Assembly: GCA_963556255.1 (NCBI GenBank)
Contig: OY744611.1
Location: forward strand, 38,842,306 to 38,906,305
Direction of reading: 5' to 3'
DNA from: Allolobophora icterica
Lineage: Eukaryota; Annelida; Clitellata; Crassiclitellata; Lumbricidae
Length of the DNA stretch: 64,000 bases
Shown here: positions 52,759 through 61,516 of the stretch, one piece after another
Position numbering within the stretch: position 1 is the first letter of the stretch
Layout of the letters: each line of letters starts with the position of its first letter
Position numbers and translations under genes: made by a program
Notes under the pieces: generated by a model
Told to the model about the DNA's origin: nothing
Database searches by the model: none
Seen by the model: only the letters and a program-made list of their open reading frames with translations

Positions 52759-53393
52759 TAGAGCTGTACCGAATAGGTGATTATCACTATTCGGCCGAAT
52801 ACGAATAATTGGACCAACTATTTGGCCGAATACGAACAATTGGACCAACTATTCGGCCAAATACGAATACGAATAGTGTACAAAATAGGTCTACCGACAA
52901 CATTCAAAATTTCAAATGTAAGCAAAAGTTTCGGTTAAGTAAATTTAATACATAAACTAAAAGTGAACAGTTAACTACATGTAATTTTTGCATCCTTCTG
53001 CTCTTCGCTTATCCATCAGTGAACTAACCAACTGTGATTTGAATTTAATGTAAAATTAACTAATAAGTTCAACTAACAATTGACCTGCTCAAGCCTCAAA
53101 CGCTGAACGTTAACGTTCACTCACTAACGTCACTATACACAAACAGTGAGACTACTGACACAGCGATACCGCGGTCCGGGCAGTATATATAGGCAACGCC
53201 TGGCTGCAACCACAGCATATAATTATTGTTAATGAGAGAGTTACTTCAGTCCACTCGCTATAGCAGCCGCATATGCAGAAACAGATGTCACTTGACCACT
53301 ATTCGTATTCGGTCCGACCGCTACTAATCGGCCGAATACCGAACAGCCATTTTGCCCGAAGCGAATACGAAGCGAATATTCGGTACAGCCCTA
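52759..53393. mobile_element. hAT-type element, 635 bp, TSD GTTATAAT/GTTAAAAT
   Basis: Ends TAGAGCTGTACCGAATA and, on the other strand, TAGGGCTGTACCGAATA. Flanks GTTATAAT (52751-52758) and GTTAAAAT (53394-53401) match at 7 of 8. Multiple ATTCGGCCGAATACGAA repeats lie near both ends. No transposase. Confidence 0.87.
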
Positions 53394-53934
53394 GTTAAAA
53401 TGCATAATTCACCAGTCAATGGTTGCTTCAAGTGAAACCGTTGTCATGGTCATAGTCCGTCCATTAGAGAAGCCGGATCACAACAAATGGATCCACAAAA
53501 CAAACCTTGGCTTCTGTGTTTAATTAACAACTTTACTATTTGTCATAATTGATCTCGGTGTAAGAGCGATCGTCCTATGAACTATCGTCCATATGAGCGA
53601 TAGTCCGCACACCATTCATGACCGCTTGTCCTGCCCGCCTCCAAATAATCAATATTCCTGACCAATGAACGGACATTCGCGACTTGATTTGATACAGCGC
53701 CGTTATATAAATGGGATTAAACTAATTTACTTACCGATAAATAATACCGCCTTTACAATAATTTCACATTTTCTTAAAAATTTATTTTATTCGAAATCAG
53801 AAGATGCTTGCCTGGTATGACTTTCTAGCAACTGTATGTGTCCTAGCGGACAGACTAAACCAAACAATGGCTGCGCTAATTTACCTAAATACTTTTTAAA
53901 CCGCCTTAGGACGGGCAAACATCAAGTAACTATG

Positions 53935-54290
<356 letters not shown>

Positions 54291-54479
54291 AGAGCAATAA
54301 TAATAATAATAATAATGAGAATAATAATGATACTAATATAACTTCTAAACTGCAACAGTCTTCTTATTTTATTAATATGTAGCCTAATAGTGCGAGGGAA
54401 TATAAATGTGCTTCTGGTGGCAAGTTCAAACTGCGTGTGATGAAACAATTGACTGTATCGATGGTTCCGATGGTTAAGG

Positions 54480-54535
54480 TACTTCTTCAGTTGAGATTGT
54501 GTTCGTTAGTTAAGGTAGTTCTTTAGTTAAGATGT
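54480..54535. repeat. left edge of the TTCTTTAGTTAAGAT satellite
   Basis: Degenerate units such as 'gttaaggtagttctttagttaagatgt' run up to the retrotransposon and continue at 61517. Confidence 0.85.
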
Positions 54536-55010
54536 TGTCAACCCAATCCTTCTGTTGACAATCCTTCTGATTAAATCCTTGTTCTCTTCGTACTTAACGC
54601 CTATTTAACGTTCACCTTTTGAACACTAATTCTACGTATAAGTATAACCTGAATTAATCAGCAACACAGTTTAATATCTTTTCAGTTTAATAAGAAACAA
54701 ACAGACAGAACTCAATTCGATTACAACTCAACTAGTCAGCCACACTACTACAGCGAACACACGAATTCAAACTTCTCTAGTCAGCATAATTCTTCGCGCC
54801 TCTTGACACACCTGTCTTCTGTGCGCATAAGCGAACTCTAATAATATACATATAGCGCGCCGCTGCCGAGATTGGCCGGCCGCGCGTGTCACTAAGACTA
54901 AACGTTATACATCTATCATATATACATATACACGAGAAACTAAAGTAAGCGCACTAAATATATACGCTAACATCTCGCACTGCAAGACTGTACACAAAAC
55001 TCAGTTCACA
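54536..55010 (-). repeat. 3' LTR of the Gmr1-type element
   Basis: 475 bp. On the element strand it starts TGTGAACTGAG and ends GGGTTGACA (TG...CA). It differs from the 5' LTR at about three positions. Confidence 0.96.
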
Positions 55011-55031
55011 TTACCTCCTTCCTTTTTCTGG
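55011..55031 (-). promoter_or_regulatory. polypurine tract
   Basis: On the element strand AGAAAAAGGAAGGAGG followed by TAA lies immediately before the 3' LTR. It is the expected primer for plus-strand DNA synthesis. Confidence 0.85.
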
Positions 55032-55128
55032 AATTGAGCAAATTAAATTTCAAAATTTGCGAAATTACCAAAATACATGAAACATATATATATATATCTA
55101 ACTAATTAATAAACAGTCTTACGATTAC

Positions 55129-57471
55129 TTATAACCTTGACAAACAATCAGCAATAATATTCAATCTGCCCTTCTTGTACTTCACCTCAACATCAAAAGT
55201 TTGTAAGGCTAACGCCCAACGCACAAGTTTAGCAGACTTAGACATTGACTCAGTCAAATATGTAAGAGGATTGTGATCAGTAAAAATGAAAATTTTTGAT
55301 CCAATTATAATTTCTTTTAACTTGTTTAGAGCCCAAACAATAGCATAGGCTTCCTTTTCCACAGTAGCCCATCTCTTCTGGGTATCAGTTAATTTCTGAC
55401 TGATAAATGACACAGGGCGTTCTATTCCCTTGTCGTCCATCTGTGTTAAAACAGCACCGACTGCAAAGTCACTACTATCGCAGTACAAATTGAATGGTTT
55501 TCCCACTTCAAAAACATATAACACTACTTTGGATCGCACAGCCTCTTTAAGTAAATCAAATGCTTGCTGATGTTCAACAGTCCAATCAATCTTATCAGAA
55601 ACACGTTTACTAGTTAAATCAGATAGCGGTTTCGCAATCTGTGCAAAGTCCTTAATAAACTGTCTGTAATAATTAAAAAATCCAAGCAGTTGCTTAACTT
55701 GCTTCTTAGTTTCTGGGATCTTCAAATTACTCAAACTTTCAATTCTGTCTGGATTCATCTTTATCTTACCAGACCCAACCACATGACCGATAAACCTTAC
55801 CTCACTCTTACCAAATATGCATTTTTTCAAATTCAAAGTAACGTTATGCAATCTCATTTGCATCAAAAATGCATCTAGATGCTGCAAGTGAATATTCCAA
55901 CTGTCAGAATGCACAGCAATGTCATCAACATACGGTTCTGCAAAGTCACTTATAGGCTGTAAAACTAAATTTATCGCCTTAACAAAAGTTCGTCCAGAAT
56001 TTATCATTCCAAAAGGAACACGAGTAAATTCATACAGTCCATTATGTGTTACAAAAGCTGTCTTCCATTGATCAGATTGTTTTACAGGACAAGTCCAATA
56101 AGCACTTCGACAGTCCAAAATAGAAATCACATTAGACTTTCCAACTTTGTTCAAAACGTCTCTGACAATCGCCATCGGATATTTACAATCCACTGTGAAT
56201 GAGTTAATGTATCTGTAATCACAGGCAAGTCTCAAAGATCCGTCTTTCTTTTTAACAATTACCAAAGGGCTTGCCATTCTGCTCGATGATGGTTTGATAA
56301 TGTTTGTTTTTAACATTTCTTTGATCTGAAGTTCCACTTCTGATCGATAAATCAAAGGAATTCGATATGCTGCAAATTCCTTTCCACGAAATCCTGGTTT
56401 TAGTTCAATTTCATGTTCAACCAATGTACATAATCCGGGTTTTTCTGAAAATCTGTCACAGTATTTGTTCAAGACTTTCAACAATTGTTCTTGTTGAGTT
56501 ACTGTCAAATGGCTAATTTGTTCAGGATCGAGGTTAAGTGAATTCTTGTCATCTTGAACCTCATTCCTCATTGGTAATTCAACCACTGAACCAAAATCTT
56601 CATCTTCTTCAACGATTAGACCACAACTTAATGCTCGAGTAACATATTTTCTGATCTTGTTGGCGTGAATTATTTTTCGACCATTTTCACCCATATCGAC
56701 TAAATAAGAGTACTTTGATCTTCGATGTATGATCGTACATGGACCATGCCATCGAGAAATAAGTTTGTTCGTTGACGTTGGATACAAAACTATGACTTTC
56801 TCACCAGCTTCAAATTCTTTGTGCTTTGCTCTCTTGTTATACTGATTCGTGTATTGTAATTGCTTTTCTCGAGAGTAAGATTCTGCAAACAATAATGCTT
56901 TCTCCATATTTTCTTTGAGTTCTTTCAAATACTTTTCTGGTTTAACTCCAACATGAGGTGGTAAGTTTATTTCTCTAGTCCAACTCTCTTTTAATATTGC
57001 CAATGGTCCTCTCGGAATTTTCCCATAGACAAGCATATATGGTGATACTCCAGTAGTTGCATTCGGCACTTCTCGTAATGCCCACACTGTGAAAGGAATT
57101 ATCTTGTGCCATTTCCTCGGGTTGTCTATTATCACATGATGGATCATCTTTTTAAATGTCTGATTCCATCTTTCTACTAATCCAGCAGCTTCTGGGTGTC
57201 CTGGTGTGTCGAATCGTGGACTACAGCCCATTAAATCGAGAAATTCTCTTGTCAAACTGGCTGTGAAGTTCGTTCCTTGATCACTGGTGATCACGGACGG
57301 CACACCAACGTTCATGAACAGTTCCGTCAACGCTTCACACACAGCCTTCGCTGTCAGCGATTTCAATAAGAAGATTGTAGGCCATCTGGTGCACGAGTCC
57401 ACAATGCATAAACAATACTTGTGACCTGCAGCAGATACTGGATCGATCGGGCCAACGAGGTCCATTGTCAT
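55129..57471 (-). CDS. integrase core, reverse transcriptase and RNase H of the Gmr1-type element
   Basis: 780 residues. Residues 1-170 are the integrase core with catalytic Asp4 (MDLVGP), Asp64 (SDQGTNF) and Glu100 (GLVERWN), a D,D-35-E spacing. About 230-280 is the integrase C-terminal part (WHGPCTIIHRRS, YLVDMG). Reverse transcriptase runs from about 375 to 560, with LVIVKKKDGSLRLACDYR, VPFGMINSG and the active-site YVDD. RNase H follows with FNLYCDSSDFAVGAVLTQ, VEKEAYAIVWAL and FTDHNPLTYL, and the frame ends ADCLSRL. It overlaps the upstream Gag-protease frame by 137 bases in a +1 relation. The frame is intact, with no stop. The first Met lies inside the integrase, so expression must depend on a frameshift or on a different, intact copy. 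Confidence 0.95.
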   Translation of the reverse strand: MTMDLVGPIDPVSAAGHKYCLCIVDSCTRWPTIFLLKSLTAKAVCEALTELFMNVGVPSVITSDQGTNFTASLTREFLDLMGCSPRFDTPGHPEAAGLVERWNQTFKKMIHHVIIDNPRKWHKIIPFTVWALREVPNATTGVSPYMLVYGKIPRGPLAILKESWTREINLPPHVGVKPEKYLKELKENMEKALLFAESYSREKQLQYTNQYNKRAKHKEFEAGEKVIVLYPTSTNKLISRWHGPCTIIHRRSKYSYLVDMGENGRKIIHANKIRKYVTRALSCGLIVEEDEDFGSVVELPMRNEVQDDKNSLNLDPEQISHLTVTQQEQLLKVLNKYCDRFSEKPGLCTLVEHEIELKPGFRGKEFAAYRIPLIYRSEVELQIKEMLKTNIIKPSSSRMASPLVIVKKKDGSLRLACDYRYINSFTVDCKYPMAIVRDVLNKVGKSNVISILDCRSAYWTCPVKQSDQWKTAFVTHNGLYEFTRVPFGMINSGRTFVKAINLVLQPISDFAEPYVDDIAVHSDSWNIHLQHLDAFLMQMRLHNVTLNLKKCIFGKSEVRFIGHVVGSGKIKMNPDRIESLSNLKIPETKKQVKQLLGFFNYYRQFIKDFAQIAKPLSDLTSKRVSDKIDWTVEHQQAFDLLKEAVRSKVVLYVFEVGKPFNLYCDSSDFAVGAVLTQMDDKGIERPVSFISQKLTDTQKRWATVEKEAYAIVWALNKLKEIIIGSKIFIFTDHNPLTYLTESMSKSAKLVRWALALQTFDVEVKYKKGRLNIIADCLSRL

Positions 57472-59995
57472 TCTCCTGAAGGCGACCTCTTCTCTTGAGA
57501 CCGGATGCCTTTAGTTGACACTTCTCGCAAGACTTACAAAATTTCACAATGTCTCTTCTCATCTTTGGCCATACAAAAGATAATTTTATTCGTTCTCTTG
57601 TTTTCTCTTCTCCTAGATGTCCTCCAAATACCGATTCATGCGCCAATTCCATCACTTTTATTCGTCTCTCTTTTGGTAACACTAGTTGATATATCGTCTG
57701 GTCTAATATCTGATATTTCTTATGCAATAAACCGTTGATCACACAGAATTCAGATTCTTTCTCTTGTGCTAACTTCCACCACGGCTTCAACGATTCATCC
57801 TTTCTCTGTTGCTCTTCGAACTTCTTCGAATCGGCAATCTGCACCTTTTGTTCTTCATCCATCTCTTCATCTCTATACAAGTCTCCTATCCCCACATCAC
57901 ATTCATTGTCTTCTTCAGTTTCATTTAATGTGCCATTCTCGCATGCAGCCATCTCTTGCTCGTTTATCTCTGATATTACACCATCTCGCGATAAGCTTCG
58001 TTGCTCATTACTTTCGTTTTCCTCATCACTGGAACTTTCAGTTTCACTCTTCTCATCAACATCTACCATTTCCTGTTTCCGACTCTGCGCTCTCGTCATT
58101 ACATTTGCTCGTACACTCACATCTCCTTGTATCGTTTTGACCTTCATCTGTGGTACGGCTTTTAATTCGGCAATTATCTCTGGATGCAACAAGAATCTTT
58201 CTGTACTGCCCATCTTTGCAATACTAGCACACATCAAGGTGACATAAGGTGTAAGTGAACACTGGATTTTACGCGGAAATCCCTCTTCTTCCACGTCACT
58301 ATCACACAGTCTAACATCGACTTTTACTAACTTCGCAGGAATGGCATCTCCTGCCACACACTGCAAATTCACTTTTCCAATTTGTTCCACCTTCATGCCT
58401 TCCAGTAATTCTTCACTAATCACCGGAATCTCTGCACCCGAGTCGCTCAGTGCTTTGACTTTCACTGGCTCTTTACCGTCTACTGCACGAATTTCAACCT
58501 CGACATATTGCAAGAACGATTTCTTCAATATTCGATTGTCATCTTTTCCTATGACTTGTCTCTGAATTTCAGCATCCAATAGAATTTCTTTTTGAATACC
58601 ACATTTCATTACTGACTTTACTTCAGTCTCTTGGTTTTCTTGACCCGTGGTTTGATTATCTGTATCACTAACCACTTGAATCAAATTCACCCTTGTGTGT
58701 TCTTGATTTCTGCTAGAACTAGCTGCTGCCACTGGAACTGTACAAAATTTAACCAAATGTTTGTCTGAACCACAGTTGTGACAACGCTTCACAACCGTGC
58801 CTCGTTGTTCATTTCCTTCATTTCTCTTATACTGCGTAAACGATGTGTTGCCTTCCCTCTTGGCAAACGGCGCTGACGATTTGTTAAATCCCTGACGACC
58901 AAACGTCACTTCTCTGGTCTCATTGGGTACAGGGACACTAGCCTTGACTTCTTTACCTTTGAACTGACTCCCTGTTTCTGGATTACTTTTCCACTTTCCA
59001 CTCTGGCTTTGGTTTACGGAACGTTGAGAAGGATAACTGTTTATATTTGGGATCGCAAACCCAATTCGATTGTTTACATGAATGTCTGCTAGGTCTGCCA
59101 CTGCACTAGCTTGGATACAGTCAGTTCCTTCCTTCGACAATACAAACTGTAGTGGACCTGGCGGTAAACATTCTTTCAGCTTATCCGCTACCAGCAAATC
59201 AAAGAGCGTATCATACTCTCTGTTCACGTTTCGACTTCTCACGTAATAGTTTAGCAAGTTCTTCAGTCTTGCCGTAAACATCGTATAAGTCTCTTCTGTC
59301 GTCTTCTTAGCATCCACAAATCTGGCTCTGTATTCTCTCGAAGTCAATTTAAATTCTTTTAATAAGTGCTGCTTGACTCTATCATAATTGTCTAGATCAT
59401 CGTATGACAATCTATTAAGAACGGTTCGAGCTTTCGGCGTCATCAATGGTAGTAATAATTTCACCCAAAACGGCTTTTCCACAGCAAAACTACGAAACGC
59501 GTTCTCGACTGTTTCAAAATACAATGGCACCTCCATCATATCAGTTGGCATTTGAGGCAATACATGCTTCATTGCATCACCTATTTTCTTAATTTTTGAC
59601 ACCAAAGTTTCACTTTCTTGCTGTCTCCTTCTTTCTGCTTCCCGTTCTTCTCTCATTTGCGTTTCTTTCAATGTCAATTTTGATTTCTCCAGTTTCAGAC
59701 GTTCTTGTCTTTCTGTCTCTGCCTTTTCCAAACTTTCTTTCTGAAATTTGAGTTCTTCTTGTCTTATCTGTTCTGCGCGTTCTAACTCTAACGTTCGCGC
59801 TTTTTCTTTTTCTTCTTCACGCATTCTCTTTGCTTCAATCTGTTGCTGACGAACCTCTTCATCACTTTTTCTAGCTTTTTCAAATTCAATCATCTGCTCC
59901 AATCTTCTTCTTTCAGCATCTTCCCTATCTCTTTTCAACTGTTCTAACTGAATCTCAAACTGATTCTTTTGCAATTCAAGTTCTGCCTTACGCAC
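57335..59995 (-). CDS. Gag capsid, nucleocapsid, protease and integrase zinc domain of the Gmr1-type element
   Basis: 886 residues. An N-terminal Glu/Arg/Lys-rich coiled coil (about 1-130) continues the preceding frame. The capsid region (about 150-330: VPLYFETVENAFRSF, WVKLLLPLMTPKA, LLKEFKLTSREYRARF) resembles the SCAN domain, which is thought to derive from Gmr1-like Gag. A CCHC zinc knuckle (CHNCGSDKHLVKFC) lies at about 58742-58786, and the aspartic protease motif ALSDSGAEIPVIS near 58430-58460. The integrase HHCC zinc domain (HESVFGGHLG ... CKSCEKCQ) lies at 57510-57650. The frame then runs out of register with the integrase core. Confidence 0.93.
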   Translation of the reverse strand: MRKAELELQKNQFEIQLEQLKRDREDAERRRLEQMIEFEKARKSDEEVRQQQIEAKRMREEEKEKARTLELERAEQIRQEELKFQKESLEKAETERQERLKLEKSKLTLKETQMREEREAERRRQQESETLVSKIKKIGDAMKHVLPQMPTDMMEVPLYFETVENAFRSFAVEKPFWVKLLLPLMTPKARTVLNRLSYDDLDNYDRVKQHLLKEFKLTSREYRARFVDAKKTTEETYTMFTARLKNLLNYYVRSRNVNREYDTLFDLLVADKLKECLPPGPLQFVLSKEGTDCIQASAVADLADIHVNNRIGFAIPNINSYPSQRSVNQSQSGKWKSNPETGSQFKGKEVKASVPVPNETREVTFGRQGFNKSSAPFAKREGNTSFTQYKRNEGNEQRGTVVKRCHNCGSDKHLVKFCTVPVAAASSSRNQEHTRVNLIQVVSDTDNQTTGQENQETEVKSVMKCGIQKEILLDAEIQRQVIGKDDNRILKKSFLQYVEVEIRAVDGKEPVKVKALSDSGAEIPVISEELLEGMKVEQIGKVNLQCVAGDAIPAKLVKVDVRLCDSDVEEEGFPRKIQCSLTPYVTLMCASIAKMGSTERFLLHPEIIAELKAVPQMKVKTIQGDVSVRANVMTRAQSRKQEMVDVDEKSETESSSDEENESNEQRSLSRDGVISEINEQEMAACENGTLNETEEDNECDVGIGDLYRDEEMDEEQKVQIADSKKFEEQQRKDESLKPWWKLAQEKESEFCVINGLLHKKYQILDQTIYQLVLPKERRIKVMELAHESVFGGHLGEEKTRERIKLSFVWPKMRRDIVKFCKSCEKCQLKASGLKRRGRLQENDNGPRWPDRSSICCRSQVLFMHCGLVHQMAYNLLIEIADSEGCV

Positions 59996-60615
59996 TTGTT
60001 CTGCTTTATCTTCTCTCTCTCTCTTTGCAGACGCAATTCCTCTTGCCTTGCAAGTTCCGCTTTCTCTTCTTTCTCTCTCTGCAAGCGCAATTCTTCTTGC
60101 CTTGCAAGTTCTGCTTTCTCTTCTTTCTCTCTCTGCAAGCGCAATTCTTCTTGCCTTGCAAGTTCCGCTTTCTCTTCTTTCTCTCTCTGCAGACGTTCTG
60201 CTTTCTCTTCTTTCTCTCTCTGCAAGCGCAATTCGTCTTGTCTTACACGTTCTGCTTCTTGTCTCAGCTCTTTCTCTTCCTGTCTTCGTCTCTCCTCTTT
60301 TTCTTTCTCTTCTTGTCTACGTTTCTCCTCTCTATCTTTCTCTTCCTGCCTAGTCATCATCATCCACTGCATCAACATCTCCATAGACATAGGCGCAGGT
60401 GGTTTTTCAATAGCCTTTTCTACGGCACCGCCAACGGCACCTTCTTCTTCGACTTCTTCTTTCACCCACACTTCAGCGAGTTCCTGTATCATGTCACCAC
60501 GTGACATACCTTCTAATTGTTCTGCTTTAAAACCGGTTTTCAACAAACGCTGTTTAAGCCTTTCCGTAGACATCTTCTTAATATCTGCTTGTCTTTCAGC
60601 ACTTAGTTTCTCCAT
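59944..60615 (-). CDS. N-terminal Gag segment of the Gmr1-type element
   Basis: 223 residues from the likely Gag start Met at 60615. A helical start (MSTERLKQRLLKTGFKAEQL ... MIQELAEVW) is followed by an acidic stretch and a long coiled coil with 18-residue repeats (RQEELRLQREKEEKAELA type, 54-bp DNA units at 60030-60180). It goes out of frame with the next Gag frame in a GAGAGAGAGAAG run at about 60010, probably by repeat slippage. Confidence 0.88.
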   Translation of the reverse strand: MEKLSAERQADIKKMSTERLKQRLLKTGFKAEQLEGMSRGDMIQELAEVWVKEEVEEEGAVGGAVEKAIEKPPAPMSMEMLMQWMMMTRQEEKDREEKRRQEEKEKEERRRQEEKELRQEAERVRQDELRLQREKEEKAERLQREKEEKAELARQEELRLQREKEEKAELARQEELRLQREKEEKAELARQEELRLQREREKIKQNKCVRQNLNCKRISLRFS

Positions 60616-60869
60616 CTTACTTGTTTACTTTGGTGATTTCTCTTTTCAAAGAAGTCACGGTTTTTCTTGGTGTGTGAATCGATAAACAAACGGGATTTCT
60701 TTTATATTTGTTCGTGGAAAACAACGAAATTTTTATACCGTTTTCTCGTGTTCCACCGTCGTTGATATCGTAGACTCGTCACACAGCAACAACGCGTAAA
60801 TTCTTCTAACACCGTTGTAAATTCTTCAATCACCGTCGTAAATTCTTCAATCCGCCGAAGGAGGTGATA

Positions 60870-61036
60870 ACGTGAATTTTAATCCACCGTGAGTATTTAT
60901 CCACCGTGAGTATTTATCCACCGTGAGTATTTATCCACCGTGAGTTCTTATCCACACCGACGCTATTCCACCGTGAGTTTTTATCCACACCGACGCTGTT
61001 CCACCGTGAGTTTTTATCCACACCGACGCTGCCACC
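60870..61036 (-). repeat. tandem repeats in the retrotransposon 5' leader
   Basis: Units of about 33 bp on the element strand (AGCGTCGGTGTGGATAAAAA followed by CTCACGGTGGAA) occur two to three times. Shorter 17-bp CACGGTGGATAAATACT units follow. The units contain part of the primer-binding site sequence. Confidence 0.88.
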
Positions 61037-61037
61037 A
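61021..61037 (-). promoter_or_regulatory. putative primer-binding site
   Basis: On the element strand TGGTGGCAGCGTCGGTG begins four bases after the 5' LTR. The leading TGG pairs with a tRNA CCA end. The tRNA could not be identified from memory. Confidence 0.7.
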
Positions 61038-61041
61038 ATAA

Positions 61042-61516
61042 TGTCAACCCAATCCTTCCGTTGACAATCCTTCTGAATAAATCCTTGTTCTCTTCGTACT
61101 TAACGCCTATTTAACGTTCACCTTTTGAACACTAATTCTACGTATAAGTATAACCTGAATTAATCAGCAACACAGTTTAATATCTTTTCAGTTTAATAAG
61201 AAACAAACAGACAGAACTCAATTCGATTACAACTCAACTAGTCAGCCACACTACTACAGCGAACACACGAATTCAAACTTCTCTAGTCAGCATAATTCTT
61301 CGCGCCTCTTGACACACCTGTCTTCTGTGCGCATAAGCGAACTCTAATAATATACATATAGCGCGCCGCTGCCGAGATTGGCCGGCCGCGCGTGTCACTA
61401 AGACTAAACGTTATACATCTATCATATATACATATACACGTGAAACTAAAGTAAGCGCACTAAATATATACGCTAACATCTCGCACTGCAAGACTGTACA
61501 CAAAACTCAGTTCACA
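61042..61516 (-). repeat. 5' LTR of the Gmr1-type element
   Basis: 475 bp, same ends as the 3' LTR. The differences seen correspond to left-copy positions near 54553, 54572 and 54935. Confidence 0.96.

Larger units (their letters stand above)
54536..61516 (-). mobile_element. complete Gmr1-type Ty3/Gypsy LTR retrotransposon
   Basis: A 6981-bp element with two 475-bp LTRs. The target duplication is GATGT (54531-54535 and 61517-61521). On the - strand the order is 5' LTR, primer-binding site, Gag, protease, integrase, reverse transcriptase, RNase H, polypurine tract, 3' LTR. Integrase before reverse transcriptase is the Ty1/copia-like order known in Gmr1 elements, a Ty3/Gypsy branch described from deuterostomes. 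I count only three LTR differences by eye (99.4% identity), so the insertion is young. The coding region is split by two frame changes (near 60000 and 57500). It lies within a satellite array. Confidence 0.96.

Noticed and set aside
57505..60685. + strand frames rich in Ser, Leu and Cys opposite the retrotransposon
   Set aside because: Shadows of the - strand Gag/Pol coding sequence, especially the Glu/Arg/Lys coiled coil.
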